Below, piece by piece: positions 24,950-32,220 of a DNA stretch of 64,000 nt (its first letter is position 1; each line of letters begins with the position of its first letter). Location: the NCBI GenBank assembly GCA_030123585.1, contig CP126120.1, positions 2,605,001 to 2,669,000 of the forward strand, in the 5' to 3' direction. A program made the position numbers and the translations under genes. A model generated the notes under the pieces. It did not search any database and was not told the DNA's origin. It was given only the letters and a program-made list of their open reading frames with translations. This stretch comes from Rhodanobacteraceae bacterium. GTDB lineage: Bacteria; Pseudomonadota; Gammaproteobacteria; Xanthomonadales; Rhodanobacteraceae.

Positions 24950-25774
24950 ATGTCACGCAAGCCGCGGGTAAAGAAGCACAAGAAGCGCGCCACGGCCGTC
25001 AAGCCCGTCTCGTCGGCTTACAAAGATCGAATCGAAGCGTATGAAGGGCTCCTCAGTGATTGCCTCAGCGTTTCCCAAAGTTGCGCTGGCATACGCGCTC
25101 CAACAAACGCCCACTTCTACGCCAGTGTGCTATTTACGACACTTTGTAACCGTGGCGTCAGCTTAGCTATCTTGGCACCGAGGAGTTCTTGGTCAACGAA
25201 AATCGTGGACCATTGGGATTACGCTTCGCTTTCAGTCCTTGTTAGATCGCTGCTTGAGGTCCGGTTAGCGTTCTTTTACCTGTGCACGGAGCAATGCGAA
25301 CCTGTGGAGCACAATTGTCGCTGGAATCTGTTCAACCTCCACGACTGCACGGCAAGGATTGATCTTTTTGAAGAGATGGCACCTGAGGCAAACGATATCG
25401 CCGGCTTTCAGGAGCAGGCTGCGGAGCTTCGGCAGCGGTTGGAAGCCAACGAATTCTTCCGTACGCTTCCCGACCCCAACCGTCGCAAGCTACTCCGCGG
25501 TAAGAACGCCTATCTGGAGTCGCTCGAAACCATTGCGGTGAGAGCCGGCGTCGAGCTTCATCAATTTCGTTGGTTGTATAAATTTTTGTCGAGCCACGTG
25601 CACGGCTTACCACTGTCGTTTTATCGAATGGGGCGCTTCGACGATCGCGGGCGTGGCCTGCATAATCCAGTTGAAGATAACTATACTTGTCTTTGCATTT
25701 CGTTTGCGCTCACGCTGCTTGTACGCTCACGGGATGAAATGAGAGCGTTGTTTGCGCCATATGTTGGCTGCTAA
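24950..25774 (+). CDS. Integron cassette 2: hypothetical protein (DUF5677-like)
   Basis: A 274-residue protein, the largest in the array. A very basic start (RKPRVKKHKKRATAVK) leads into a mostly helical body. The SLLEVRLAFFYLCTE and KFLSSHVHG patterns recall the DUF5677 group of abortive-infection-like or uncharacterised proteins, but I cannot confirm this. The stop TAA is supplied by the attC R'' core (CTGCTAAC). Confidence 0.68.
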   Translation: MSRKPRVKKHKKRATAVKPVSSAYKDRIEAYEGLLSDCLSVSQSCAGIRAPTNAHFYASVLFTTLCNRGVSLAILAPRSSWSTKIVDHWDYASLSVLVRSLLEVRLAFFYLCTEQCEPVEHNCRWNLFNLHDCTARIDLFEEMAPEANDIAGFQEQAAELRQRLEANEFFRTLPDPNRRKLLRGKNAYLESLETIAVRAGVELHQFRWLYKFLSSHVHGLPLSFYRMGRFDDRGRGLHNPVEDNYTCLCISFALTLLVRSRDEMRALFAPYVGC

Positions 25775-25840
25775 CAACTCGGTCAAGCGGACCGCCGTCC
25801 CGCTGCGCGGGCCGTCGGCCGCTTACCTCGGGCGTTAGCC
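25766..25840 (+). repeat. attC2
   Basis: R'' GGCTGCTAAC complements the start of its cassette (GTTAGCAGCC) exactly. The inner part is TCGGTCAAGCGGACCG...GGCCGCTTACCTCGGGC and R' is GTTAGCC. Confidence 0.9.
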
Positions 25841-25847
25841 CCCGCAG

Positions 25848-26147
25848 TCAGCTCGCGGCGTCACGAAACGCCTTCAACACTGCATTCATGCGTGTTTGCC
25901 AGCCGGTACCTTGGAGGCGGTACCACTCCAACACGTCTTTATCCACGCGCAGCGCAATTTGTTCTTTTCGCTCTTCGGGTGGCTTGGCTGGGCGTCCACG
26001 CTTTGCATGAAGTTCTGCCACGCCTCGGTGTGGCGTGGCGCCTTTCCAGTACTTCAGCGTCGCCGTTTTGCTCTTGGGGTCGTATGGCACGTCAGATTTG
26101 GGGGTACGCTTGGTAGTACGCTTCACGTTCATAGGGTTCTGCCTCAC
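25848..26147 (-). CDS. brnA: Integron cassette 3: BrnA-family antitoxin
   Basis: A 99-residue protein. The C-terminal part (IALRVDKDVLEWYRLQGTGWQTRMNAVLKAFRDA) is the ribbon-helix-helix DNA-binding domain of BrnA antitoxins, preceded by a flexible basic N-terminus that binds the toxin. It lies downstream of and overlaps brnT (26092-26364), the usual toxin-first order. The module runs against the array direction and so needs its own promoter. An ATG at 26132 is an alternative start. Confidence 0.87.
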   Translation of the reverse strand: MRQNPMNVKRTTKRTPKSDVPYDPKSKTATLKYWKGATPHRGVAELHAKRGRPAKPPEERKEQIALRVDKDVLEWYRLQGTGWQTRMNAVLKAFRDAAS

Positions 26148-26364
26148 GGCACGAAATCAGTCGGGGACCGTCCTCTCGGTCGGTCCACACCAGCACAACC
26201 ACTCGGCCATGCGCCCAGCCCAAGCTCACCAATCGTTGCTCGCCGTAGTCTTCACGGTCATCCTCGCGGGTGAGCATCGGGCCATCAAACGCTTCCATGC
26301 AGCCGGCCAGGTCAACGCCGTGCTTACGCAGGTTCTTGCGGCGTTTCGCGGGGTCGTGGCTCAT
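26092..26364 (-). CDS. brnT: Integron cassette 3: BrnT-family toxin
   Basis: A 90-residue BrnT toxin, a ribonuclease of the RelE-like fold that is blocked by BrnA. Family hallmarks are PAKRRKNLRKHGVDL, FDGPMLTREDDREDYGEQRLVSLG, and the ISCREAEPYEREAYY end. It overlaps brnA by about 56 bases. A promoter at 26373-26401 puts the expected transcription start almost on the ATG, so the message may be leaderless. Confidence 0.9.
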   Translation of the reverse strand: MSHDPAKRRKNLRKHGVDLAGCMEAFDGPMLTREDDREDYGEQRLVSLGWAHGRVVVLVWTDREDGPRLISCREAEPYEREAYYQAYPQI

Positions 26365-26372
26365 GCGTAATT

Positions 26373-26401
26373 ATCGTATATGCACTAATTGTAGGTTGCA
26401 A
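26373..26401 (-). promoter_or_regulatory. Candidate promoter of the reversed brnT-brnA module
   Basis: Read on the minus strand: TTGCAA (26401-26396), 17-base spacer, TACGAT (26378-26373). The -10 box ends nine bases before the brnT ATG. The local sequence is strikingly AT-rich. Confidence 0.5.
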
Positions 26402-26414
26402 GTCTCACACAGGC

Positions 26415-26487
26415 GTGGGCTAACTACTCGGTCAACCGGACGCTCAACCGCTGCGCGGGCTCGCGCCGGTTACCTCAAGCGTTAGCC
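26415..26487 (+). repeat. attC3
   Basis: R'' GTGGGCTAAC partly complements the cassette start GTTAGCCCCC. The inner part is TCGGTCAACCGGACGC...GCGCCGGTTACCTCAAGC and R' is GTTAGCC. Confidence 0.9.
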
Positions 26488-26491
26488 AGCC

Positions 26492-26938
26492 ATGGAAAAA
26501 CTATCGGCACGTGCAGCGCAGGACACTCGCGAAGATTGGCGCGAATTCGGCTACTACTACGCCATAGACGACGCTGCAAAAGAATGGCATTTGCACGGCA
26601 GCGTGTCGGGGCTCCTTCGCTTCGCCAACAGCCTTGAGGCATACGGCGCAAACCCGGCAAATGCGCGCACCTCCGAGCACGAGCATCTTGGCCCGCACAT
26701 GTATCTCGTTCTTGCAACTTGGCCCGTCGCAAAGCTCGACGGCCACGGCATCTTCGGCCAAGCTGGCGACATGCTGCGGCTGGCCAGCTTGGTACGCAAA
26801 TGTTTAGCCCGCGCATTTTCAGGCCAAGTGTTGCGCATTTGCCAAGAGTATGCGCCCGCCGCCGAGTACACTCTTTGTTTGCACGTCCATCAGGACGCGT
26901 TCGATCCAGCCAGCCTCGATCCACAGCTGGCTGGCTAA
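26492..26938 (+). CDS. Integron cassette 4: hypothetical protein
   Basis: A 148-residue soluble-looking protein, unrecognised. A conserved-looking stretch is HLGPHMYLVLATWPVAKLDG. The start ATG lies four bases after the insertion core (GTTAGCCAGCCATG), leaving almost no room for a separate ribosome-binding site. The stop is the TAA of the attC core (GGCTGGCTAAC). Confidence 0.68.
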   Translation: MEKLSARAAQDTREDWREFGYYYAIDDAAKEWHLHGSVSGLLRFANSLEAYGANPANARTSEHEHLGPHMYLVLATWPVAKLDGHGIFGQAGDMLRLASLVRKCLARAFSGQVLRICQEYAPAAEYTLCLHVHQDAFDPASLDPQLAG

Positions 26939-26996
26939 CAGTTCGGTCAAGCGGACGCTCGCCTACGGCTCGCGCCGCTTACCTCAAGCGTTAGGC
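26929..26996 (+). repeat. attC4
   Basis: R'' GGCTGGCTAAC exactly complements the cassette start GTTAGCCAGCC. The inner part is TCGGTCAAGCGGACGC...GCGCCGCTTACCTCAAGC and R' is GTTAGGC. Confidence 0.92.
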
Positions 26997-27012
26997 CTCA
27001 CGAGAAGGCGTC

Positions 27013-27411
27013 ATGAGAATTGGGTGGTCTGGCTGGTCAATTGATGTACCTGAAAGCTGGTCAGTAACTGACGATCCTGAGTGTCTTACTCTGGAGCTAT
27101 CTAAGTACGGTGCACTTCAAGCGAGCTCCGCCACAAAACAGTCGGGTACGGTTTCGTTCGACGACCTCGTGGAGTTTGCCGATGTTCCGGAGCAAGAAGC
27201 CTGGGGTGCAGCTTCAGTAGTAGCGTGTGGCGAGTTTCGCGGCCTTTCATACAAGTACGAGCAAGACGGGTCTACTTGGCAGCGTTGGTATCTATGCAAT
27301 GGTGCTACGCTCGTTTTCGTCACCTACAATGGAACGTCCGGGGTCGTACAGCATGAGCTTTCCGCTGTCAGCGCAGCTCTCGATAGCTTGCGAGTCGAGC
27401 GTGAGGCCTAA
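27013..27411 (+). CDS. Integron cassette 5: hypothetical protein
   Basis: A 132-residue acidic protein with a beta-rich look and many Trp residues (RIGWSGWSIDVPESWSVTDD; STWQRWYLCNGATLVFVTYNG). The pattern resembles small domains predicted to help assemble or bind peptides, but I do not recognise a family. The stop TAA comes from the attC core (GAGGCCTAAC). Confidence 0.68.
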   Translation: MRIGWSGWSIDVPESWSVTDDPECLTLELSKYGALQASSATKQSGTVSFDDLVEFADVPEQEAWGAASVVACGEFRGLSYKYEQDGSTWQRWYLCNGATLVFVTYNGTSGVVQHELSAVSAALDSLRVEREA

Positions 27412-27477
27412 CTATTCGGTCAAGCGGACGCAAATCCCGCTACGCGGTCTTTGCGCCGCTTACCTCAAGCGTTAGGT
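27401..27477 (+). repeat. attC5
   Basis: R'' GTGAGGCCTAAC exactly complements the cassette start GTTAGGCCTCAC (12 bases). The inner part is TCGGTCAAGCGGACGC...GCGCCGCTTACCTCAAGC and R' is GTTAGGT. Confidence 0.92.
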
Positions 27478-27481
27478 GTGC

Positions 27482-27883
27482 ATGAAACAGATCGCTCGCC
27501 GCGTCATTTACCTACTGCTCGGCATGCAGCCTGCTTTGGTCGGCACCGCGATCATGCTTTTTGCGTTGGGGCCGCTAGCAGCCATAGCCGTTGCGGGCCT
27601 GCTTGGCCTCACTATCGCTACGGCCGCCCAATTCCCAGTCTCTCAAAAGTTGTACCGACTCCTTTCGGTTCTTCTTATTTGCGGTTTAGTTCTTGAGGTT
27701 CCATTTTTCCTTTGGGCGCTGCATGACCTACTAACCGGTGGACTAACTAAGAGTCTGGTAAATACCGTACTTGTCAGCTGGGTGATTTTTGGCCCATCAG
27801 CGTGTGCATTGCACGCGCTTAGGCGTAGCCGCTGCACACCTAACAATTCGTCCAAGCCGACGCCACTTCGTGGCGCGGCTTAA
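27482..27883 (+). CDS. Integron cassette 6: small membrane protein
   Basis: A 133-residue protein with about four membrane helices (VIYLLLGMQPALVGTAIMLF; LAAIAVAGLLGLTIATAA; LLSVLLICGLVLEVPFFLW; LVSWVIFGPSACALHAL). The frame does not stop before the attC site, so the last 15 or so residues (PNNSSKPTPLRGAA) are encoded by the recombination site itself. Start ATG at 27482; a GTG at 27476 is possible. Confidence 0.65.
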   Translation: MKQIARRVIYLLLGMQPALVGTAIMLFALGPLAAIAVAGLLGLTIATAAQFPVSQKLYRLLSVLLICGLVLEVPFFLWALHDLLTGGLTKSLVNTVLVSWVIFGPSACALHALRRSRCTPNNSSKPTPLRGAA

Positions 27884-27897
27884 CTCAGGCGTTAGTC
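27833..27897 (+). repeat. attC6
   Basis: R'' TGCACACCTAAC exactly complements the cassette start GTTAGGTGTGCA. The inner part is TCGTCCAAGCCGACGC...GCGGCTTAACTCAGGC and R' is GTTAGTC. Confidence 0.9.
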
Positions 27898-28092
27898 GGT
27901 AGCTCGTGTAGGTTTGTCGTATCGTGTGTTTCGCTCAGCTTCGCGCTGGCTTGTCGTCCGTCGCCGCAGCAGCGTTCCGCGCAGCGTCGTCGCAAGCCTA
28001 AGCTTTCAGAGCTGGCAGTTTGGGGGTAGTCGGTTGCTCAAGCTTCGCGTTCGTCGTGCGCCCACATCGTCGCCCGAGCGTGCTGCGTCGCA
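27898..28092 (+). other. Integron cassette 7 body: no convincing gene
   Basis: About 195 bases between two attC sites. The only open frame (27914-28138) uses a TTG start, has an Arg/Ser-rich composition (SASRWLVVRRRSSVPRS) and runs into the attC. It looks noncoding. The cassette may carry a small RNA or a promoter, or be a decayed gene. Confidence 0.5.
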
Positions 28093-28152
28093 ACCGTCTA
28101 ACTCCTCGTTCAAGGCGGACGGCTGCGCCGCCGCTTAACTCAGGCGTTAGAC
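28093..28152 (+). repeat. attC7
   Basis: R'' ACCGTCTAAC complements its cassette start GTTAGTCGGT with one mismatch. The inner part is TCGTTCAAGGCGGACGG...CCGCCGCTTAACTCAGGC and R' is GTTAGAC. Confidence 0.88.
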
Positions 28153-28156
28153 CATA

Positions 28157-28642
28157 ATGAAACCATTATTAGGCTTTTGGAAGCGAATTTGGTGCGTGTG
28201 CGCGCTAGGCGCGATCGGCGGCACGGTACTGACACCCGTAGTCAACGCGCAGACCATCTACAAGTGTCAATTGCAGAATGGGACGGTCGAATATAGCGAT
28301 GCGCCTTGTAAGGGCACAATCTCTAAGGTTGTGCACTTGAGTCAAGCGCCTGAGCAGCTCTCTGCGATAAGCCTTAACCAGCTGAGGCAAGAGCTGACTA
28401 AGTTGGTACAAAAAGCTAGGAAGCTGAATGCCGACATGTATCATGAAATTAGAGATGGTTGGGCACGGCTAGGGCCACATCCAACAAATGACGCGTTGAC
28501 TCAACAAGATCATCGCGTAAGGGCCATATGGGATCCGAAAATACAAGAAACATACAAGCAAATGCAGGCCTTGCAACGCGAGATAAATGAGCGCTGCCCA
28601 CGAGGTTTGACAATGAGTGGGAGCAATTTCGTCTGCAAGTAA
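28157..28642 (+). CDS. Integron cassette 8: secreted DUF4124-like protein
   Basis: A 161-residue protein with a clear signal peptide (hydrophobic run to about residue 28, cleavage near VVNA-QT). Right after it comes IYKCQLQNGTVEYSDAPCKG, the pattern of the DUF4124 domain (a small fold with two Cys that may pair in the periplasm). A Lys/Gln-rich helical tail follows. It starts four bases after the core (GTTAGACCATAATG). Confidence 0.75.
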   Translation: MKPLLGFWKRIWCVCALGAIGGTVLTPVVNAQTIYKCQLQNGTVEYSDAPCKGTISKVVHLSQAPEQLSAISLNQLRQELTKLVQKARKLNADMYHEIRDGWARLGPHPTNDALTQQDHRVRAIWDPKIQETYKQMQALQREINERCPRGLTMSGSNFVCK

Positions 28643-28715
28643 TTGGTCTAACATCTCAATCCAGCAGACGCAAACCCGCTACGCGGGTCTGCGCCGCTGA
28701 TTTCGGGCGTTAGGC
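28643..28715 (+). repeat. attC8
   Basis: R'' TTGGTCTAAC complements the cassette start GTTAGACCAT with one mismatch. The inner part is TCAATCCAGCAGACGC...GCGCCGCTGATTTCGGGC and R' is GTTAGGC. Confidence 0.9.
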
Positions 28716-28718
28716 GCC

Positions 28719-29015
28719 ATGAAACACGCTTTCGCATTCGTGTTGCTTGTTGTTGTGTCAGCCCTCGCGAGTTCGTGCGGGTCTGTCGCATACCACAGGG
28801 CTAAGACACAATGCAGTGCGTTGGCTCCGGGTATGACCGAGGCGCAAGTATTGGCCATCATGGGTAAGCCGCAGCTTCGGCAGCCACCAACTGCGACCTC
28901 ACATGCACTCAAGCTCTGGTATAGCATTGGCGGTGACGTAGCACCCATCTTCGTCGTGCTTACACCGTCCGGTTCTCAATATGTCACGAGCAACCGCAAT
29001 CGCTGTGGCGCCTAA
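28719..29015 (+). CDS. Integron cassette 9: small lipoprotein (SmpA/BamE-like)
   Basis: A 98-residue predicted lipoprotein: hydrophobic signal then lipobox LASSC with the Cys near residue 20. The mature part (CSALAPGMTEAQVLAIMGKP) resembles the BamE/SmpA fold, in which GMT.A.V...lG.P is typical. It is probably anchored in the outer membrane. The start ATG is three bases past the core; the final Gly-Ala-stop is written by the attC core (GGCGCCTAAC). Confidence 0.75.
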   Translation: MKHAFAFVLLVVVSALASSCGSVAYHRAKTQCSALAPGMTEAQVLAIMGKPQLRQPPTATSHALKLWYSIGGDVAPIFVVLTPSGSQYVTSNRNRCGA

Positions 29016-29081
29016 CATTTCGGTCAAGCGGACCGCCGTCCCGCTGCGCGGGCCGTCGGCCGCTTACCTCAAGCGTTAGGC
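29007..29081 (+). repeat. attC9
   Basis: R'' GGCGCCTAAC exactly complements the cassette start GTTAGGCGCC. The inner part is TCGGTCAAGCGGACCG...GGCCGCTTACCTCAAGC and R' is GTTAGGC. Confidence 0.92.
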
Positions 29082-29116
29082 GCCACAGGTCGGCCTCCCG
29101 CAAGATTACGGCTCCA

Positions 29117-29416
29117 ATGAAGTCAAAGGATAATCGTCTCGTTCTGTGCGTCGCTTGGTATGACCAGCCTCAGTGGGAGCTACTCTGCACGTTGGTGCCA
29201 GATCGCGGCGAGTTGGACGACACGTACGCGCAATGGCGGCAGTCCGCGCGCAAGGCGATCCGTATGATCGAGGCAAACGGGTATAAGGTGCGGCGCATGT
29301 CCGTGGACGTTTCGGCACTGGCCGCATGGTGCCGGGAACACAATCGTCCCATCAACGGTGAGGCGCGTGCGGAGTATGTGGTGCATTTGGCGCAGGGGTC
29401 TCGCAGTGGCGCCTAA
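29117..29416 (+). CDS. Integron cassette 10: hypothetical protein
   Basis: A 99-residue soluble protein, unrecognised. It has a helical centre (YAQWRQSARKAIRMIEANGY) and a segment, VDVSALAAWCREHNRPINGEA, that looks like a helix-turn packing motif. Codon use is mixed. The terminal Ala-stop is supplied by the attC core. Confidence 0.68.
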   Translation: MKSKDNRLVLCVAWYDQPQWELLCTLVPDRGELDDTYAQWRQSARKAIRMIEANGYKVRRMSVDVSALAAWCREHNRPINGEARAEYVVHLAQGSRSGA

Positions 29417-29474
29417 CAGCTCATTCCAGCGGACGCTCGCCTAGGGCTCGCGCCGCTTACCTCAGGCGTTAGTC
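29407..29474 (+). repeat. attC10
   Basis: R'' TGGCGCCTAAC exactly complements the cassette start GTTAGGCGCCA. The inner part is TCATTCCAGCGGACGC...GCGCCGCTTACCTCAGGC and R' is GTTAGTC. Confidence 0.92.
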
Positions 29475-29493
29475 CGCATTGGGGAGGGTAGCC

Positions 29494-29706
29494 ATGAACA
29501 TCAAAGCTCTTTTGCTCACCATCGCAGGCGCAGTCGTTGCACTCTTCTATGCGCTTGAGTCGTTCTTGGAGTTCCGGGCAGGTGGTCTTGCCGCACCTTT
29601 GTTGGTCAAGGTTCTCATCTGTGCCATCGGCGTGTATGTGTTCTTTCGCTACGTCAAGCTCGTCAAAAAGCGCAAGACCGAGGGCTCTTCGAGCAATGCG
29701 GTCTAA
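29494..29706 (+). CDS. Integron cassette 11: two-helix membrane protein
   Basis: A 70-residue protein with two membrane helices (LLLTIAGAVVALFYALESFL; LLVKVLICAIGVYVFFRYV) and a basic tail (KLVKKRKTEG), giving a hairpin in the membrane with both ends probably inside. GGGGAGGG precedes the ATG at 29494. Function unknown. The TAA stop lies in the attC core. Confidence 0.68.
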   Translation: MNIKALLLTIAGAVVALFYALESFLEFRAGGLAAPLLVKVLICAIGVYVFFRYVKLVKKRKTEGSSSNAV

Positions 29707-29758
29707 CAACTCATTCCAGCGGACGCGCTGCGCGCGCCGCTAAATTCGGGCGTTAGGG
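29695..29758 (+). repeat. attC11
   Basis: R'' AATGCGGTCTAAC complements the cassette start GTTAGTCCGCATT over 13 bases with one mismatch. The inner part is TCATTCCAGCGGACGCGCTG and R' is GTTAGGG. Confidence 0.9.
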
Positions 29759-29768
29759 CGCAGAAACA

Positions 29769-30227
29769 GTGCGAGGGATCTTGCAATTTGTTCGGGCTCT
29801 TACGGGTTCAGCCATGTTCTGCTGTGGTGTTGCGTTCGTCGCAGTGCTTTTCAGCATCTACGCGTGGCTGCCACTCCCGCCTCTCCCTGCGGTTGTCATG
29901 TTTTCCTTGCTCGCCGCTGGTGCTGCGGCGGCCTTCGTGGCGGGCGCTGTTCTCGTTCGGCATCATCTCGTCTTTTGGAGGCTTCGGGTGCAACCGCAAA
30001 TCAAAGTCACGTTGCCGCGTGGCTATTGGGTCGCAGCCGTTGCAGCGCTTGGCTACTTCCTTGCGGTTTTCTTCGGCATTTATCTTGCGTATCCACCAAG
30101 TGCCACAGTTGGGCCGCCAGCTAACCTTCGCATTGCGTCGGCAACAGCGTTACTGTTCGGTGCGTTTGCGCTAGGCTTGAGTCAATGGGCGGGGTTGAGG
30201 GTTCGTGCACTTCGGTCTGCGCCCTAA
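29769..30227 (+). CDS. Integron cassette 12: membrane protein
   Basis: A 152-residue protein with four predicted membrane helices (about 15-33, 38-60, 88-108, 122-142). Function unknown; no family recognised. It starts with GTG at 29769, eleven bases after the core. The stop TAA is in the attC core (GCGCCCTAAC). Confidence 0.65.
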   Translation: MRGILQFVRALTGSAMFCCGVAFVAVLFSIYAWLPLPPLPAVVMFSLLAAGAAAAFVAGAVLVRHHLVFWRLRVQPQIKVTLPRGYWVAAVAALGYFLAVFFGIYLAYPPSATVGPPANLRIASATALLFGAFALGLSQWAGLRVRALRSAP

Positions 30228-30285
30228 CAATTCGTCCAAGCGGACGCTCGCCTACGGCTCGCGCCGCTTAACTCAAGCGTTAGCT
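30216..30285 (+). repeat. attC12
   Basis: R'' TCTGCGCCCTAAC exactly complements the cassette start GTTAGGGCGCAGA (13 bases). The inner part is TCGTCCAAGCGGACGC...GCGCCGCTTAACTCAAGC and R' is GTTAGCT. Confidence 0.92.
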
Positions 30286-30291
30286 GACCAA

Positions 30292-30831
30292 ATGAAGATT
30301 CGGGTTCTACCGATAGCATTTATTTTGGTGGCTTTCGGTGCAGGTGCACAATCTTCACCCGCACCGAGAGAAGACTCCGCTGTTCTGTCTGCAGTCACTC
30401 ATAAGCTCTGTGACCTCGCAAAGGCGAACAGCGCGTCAGGTTACGATGTTCTTCCAAACACGAACGAAGGAGCCACAAGCGACATTTGGCCGGGGCCGGG
30501 CAGCCTCGATCAATATGCGGCGCACTCGTTGGCCAAGCGGAACAGCACCACGCACTCGCTTCCAAGCATGTACTTGTGTACGAGCATCCGGCTCGTTCCC
30601 GCTGCATGGCTTCACGACTTTCGCGGCTGGGCTTGGTTCCATGCAGCCTTCCCTGGTTCAGCTTCAGTGTTGCGGTTGAGTCTTCCGGGCTATTCCCGTA
30701 ATGGCAACGTGGCTGTAGTTTTGGTATCAACCACTAGCGGCCCTCTCGCCAGCGGTGGTAACTACTGGATATTACAAAAGGTTCACGGCAAATGGGTCGT
30801 CGTCAAGCAGCTACTTGCTTGGGTCAGCTAA
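30292..30831 (+). CDS. Integron cassette 13: secreted hypothetical protein
   Basis: A 179-residue protein with a signal peptide (MKIRVLPIAFILVAFGAGA, cleavage near GAQ-SS), so exported. The mature protein has two Cys and ends in a segment (NYWILQKVHGKWVVVKQLL) resembling the last strands of small periplasmic domains. No family recognised. The stop TAA is in the attC core (GTCAGCTAAC). Confidence 0.7.
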   Translation: MKIRVLPIAFILVAFGAGAQSSPAPREDSAVLSAVTHKLCDLAKANSASGYDVLPNTNEGATSDIWPGPGSLDQYAAHSLAKRNSTTHSLPSMYLCTSIRLVPAAWLHDFRGWAWFHAAFPGSASVLRLSLPGYSRNGNVAVVLVSTTSGPLASGGNYWILQKVHGKWVVVKQLLAWVS

Positions 30832-30895
30832 CATCTCGGTCAACCGGACGCAAACCCGCTGCGCGGGTCTGCGCCGGTTACCTCGGGCGTTATAC
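30822..30895 (+). repeat. attC13
   Basis: R'' GGTCAGCTAAC exactly complements the cassette start GTTAGCTGACC. The inner part is TCGGTCAACCGGACGC...GCGCCGGTTACCTCGGGC and R' is GTTATAC. Confidence 0.92.
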
Positions 30896-30929
30896 CTTGT
30901 GGTTCCTCCGTCGTAAGGCTCGACAGACA

Positions 30930-31427
30930 ATGAAAATATCACCTCACCTCAGGGCACTGAAGGCGTTGTTCGCTATTCTGTGCTTCTGCGTCGTCCCATC
31001 ATGCTATGCGGGCGCGGCTTCGCCGGGGGCCTTCTATTCCTATCTGGTGGGGATGCAAAGTACGCTTACCGACTACAGCCAGGACTTCATCGATTACGCA
31101 AAAAGCGGCCAAGGCAGCTTAGAGTACGAGATACCAACAGACATGAACACTGTTGCTACATCCACTCAAACCGACGTCGACCATATAATTGATCTATATC
31201 AGATCTACGAATTGGTTAGTAGTGAAGACAAGGCGCGCATTCGTCCAATAATAATCAATAGCCTCCGCATCGCAGTTCAGAACATTGATAATAATATTGA
31301 GGGCATCAACAACGGTCTATCCCATGCAAGGCGAGACGTTATCGTTAGATCCGGCAGCAACCTTAAGCGGAGCCTGCGAGAGTTGAAGGATCGCATTTTG
31401 CAGTTTGATCGCAACCTTCAAGAATAG
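30930..31427 (+). CDS. Integron cassette 14: secreted hypothetical protein
   Basis: A 165-residue protein with an N-terminal signal sequence (ALKALFAILCFCVVPSCYAGA); the Cys in PSCYAG could be a lipobox variant. The mature part is mostly helical and polar (IDNNIEGINNGLSHARRD), possibly a small coiled bundle. AT-rich compared with neighbours. Unlike most cassettes here, its stop (TAG) lies before the attC. Confidence 0.68.
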   Translation: MKISPHLRALKALFAILCFCVVPSCYAGAASPGAFYSYLVGMQSTLTDYSQDFIDYAKSGQGSLEYEIPTDMNTVATSTQTDVDHIIDLYQIYELVSSEDKARIRPIIINSLRIAVQNIDNNIEGINNGLSHARRDVIVRSGSNLKRSLRELKDRILQFDRNLQE

Positions 31428-31431
31428 CCTG

Positions 31432-31499
31432 CAAGGTATAACTATTCGTCCAAGCGGACGCTCGCTAATCGCTCGCGCCGCTTAACTCAAGCGTTATAC
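31432..31499 (+). repeat. attC14
   Basis: R'' CAAGGTATAAC exactly complements the cassette start GTTATACCTTG. The inner part is TCGTCCAAGCGGACGC...GCGCCGCTTAACTCAAGC and R' is GTTATAC. Confidence 0.92.
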
Positions 31500-31516
31500 C
31501 GCACGGGAGAAGTTCG

Positions 31517-31801
31517 ATGGGCACAGATGACTCCATCCGCGCATCAACGGGAGTCGTCTGCTGCTTGCGGGAGCTTCCGAGTGGCGAGGTTCGGCTTACC
31601 ATCGACGACGTTGCAAACCAAAGTTCACGCACTTCCGGTCCGTGGGAGCATCGCGCATTGTTCACGTCCAAAGACTTCAAGGCCAAGGCAATCGCTGGGC
31701 TTCAGCTCTCCAAGCATGAGCTTGCCGAGCTTGGTTTCAATGTTCTTGCCCGCCTCGTTGCGCATGGCAAGGGTTCGGTATGTAGCAGCGGTGCAATATA
31801 A
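31517..31801 (+). CDS. Integron cassette 15: hypothetical protein
   Basis: A 94-residue soluble protein, unrecognised. The layout is a beta-rich first half (GVVCCLRELPSGEVRLTIDD) and a helical second half (SKHELAELGFNVLARLVAHG). The stop TAA is in the attC core (GCAATATAAC). Confidence 0.65.
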   Translation: MGTDDSIRASTGVVCCLRELPSGEVRLTIDDVANQSSRTSGPWEHRALFTSKDFKAKAIAGLQLSKHELAELGFNVLARLVAHGKGSVCSSGAI

Positions 31802-31853
31802 CAACTCATTCCAGCGGATGCGCTGCGCGCGCCGCCAAATCCGGGCGTTAAGC
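31793..31853 (+). repeat. attC15
   Basis: R'' GCAATATAAC complements the cassette start GTTATACCGC apart from two transition-type mismatches. The inner part is TCATTCCAGCGGATGCGCTG and R' is GTTAAGC. Confidence 0.85.
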
Positions 31854-31872
31854 GCGCGTGCGGAGTAATCGC

Positions 31873-32136
31873 ATGAATCCAGAACAGGCCGAGCACATTG
31901 CAGACCAACTGATTCAAGATGCAAAGTCACGGCGAGCACTAAGTTCTGCGCGTATCGCCCGGCGGGTCGGTGCGCTGCAGCGCCTCTACACCGGCGTTGC
32001 TACTCTCACGGCGGCTGGCGGTGCTTTTGTGGCTGGTCAACACTGGTTCTCCAGCGCCTTGTGGGCCGCCGTGTTTGCTGTCGTGTGCGGGTTGTTTGCT
32101 GCGGTTGCGTGGCAACCAAACAGGCCGCGCGCCTGA
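31873..32136 (+). CDS. Integron cassette 16: small membrane protein
   Basis: An 87-residue protein: a helical polar N-terminus (PEQAEHIADQLIQDAKSRRA) then two membrane helices (YTGVATLTAAGGAFVAG; ALWAAVFAVVCGLFAAVAW). Function unknown. A GTG at 31858 is an alternative start. Its stop is the TGA of an altered attC core (CGCGCCTGAC). Confidence 0.63.
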   Translation: MNPEQAEHIADQLIQDAKSRRALSSARIARRVGALQRLYTGVATLTAAGGAFVAGQHWFSSALWAAVFAVVCGLFAAVAWQPNRPRA

Positions 32137-32188
32137 CAACTCATTCCAGTGAGAGCGCTGCACGCGCCGCTGAATTCAGGTGTCAGAC
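32127..32188 (+). repeat. attC16 (altered cores: TGAC / GTCAGAC)
   Basis: The site has the family's inner part (TCATTCCAGTGAGAGCGCTG and CGCCGCTGAATTCAGG). The R'' core is CCTGAC instead of CCTAAC, and R' is GTCAGAC instead of GTTAGAC. Both depart from the GTT that integrases cut. Confidence 0.75.
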
Positions 32189-32220
32189 CTCGCGCGTGCT
32201 TGCGCGCTTCAGGAGGACTC

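Noticed and set aside
27914..28138. Possible 74-residue gene in cassette 7
   Set aside because: TTG start, no ribosome-binding site, Arg/Ser-rich product and read-through into the attC. It was kept only as a gene-less cassette.
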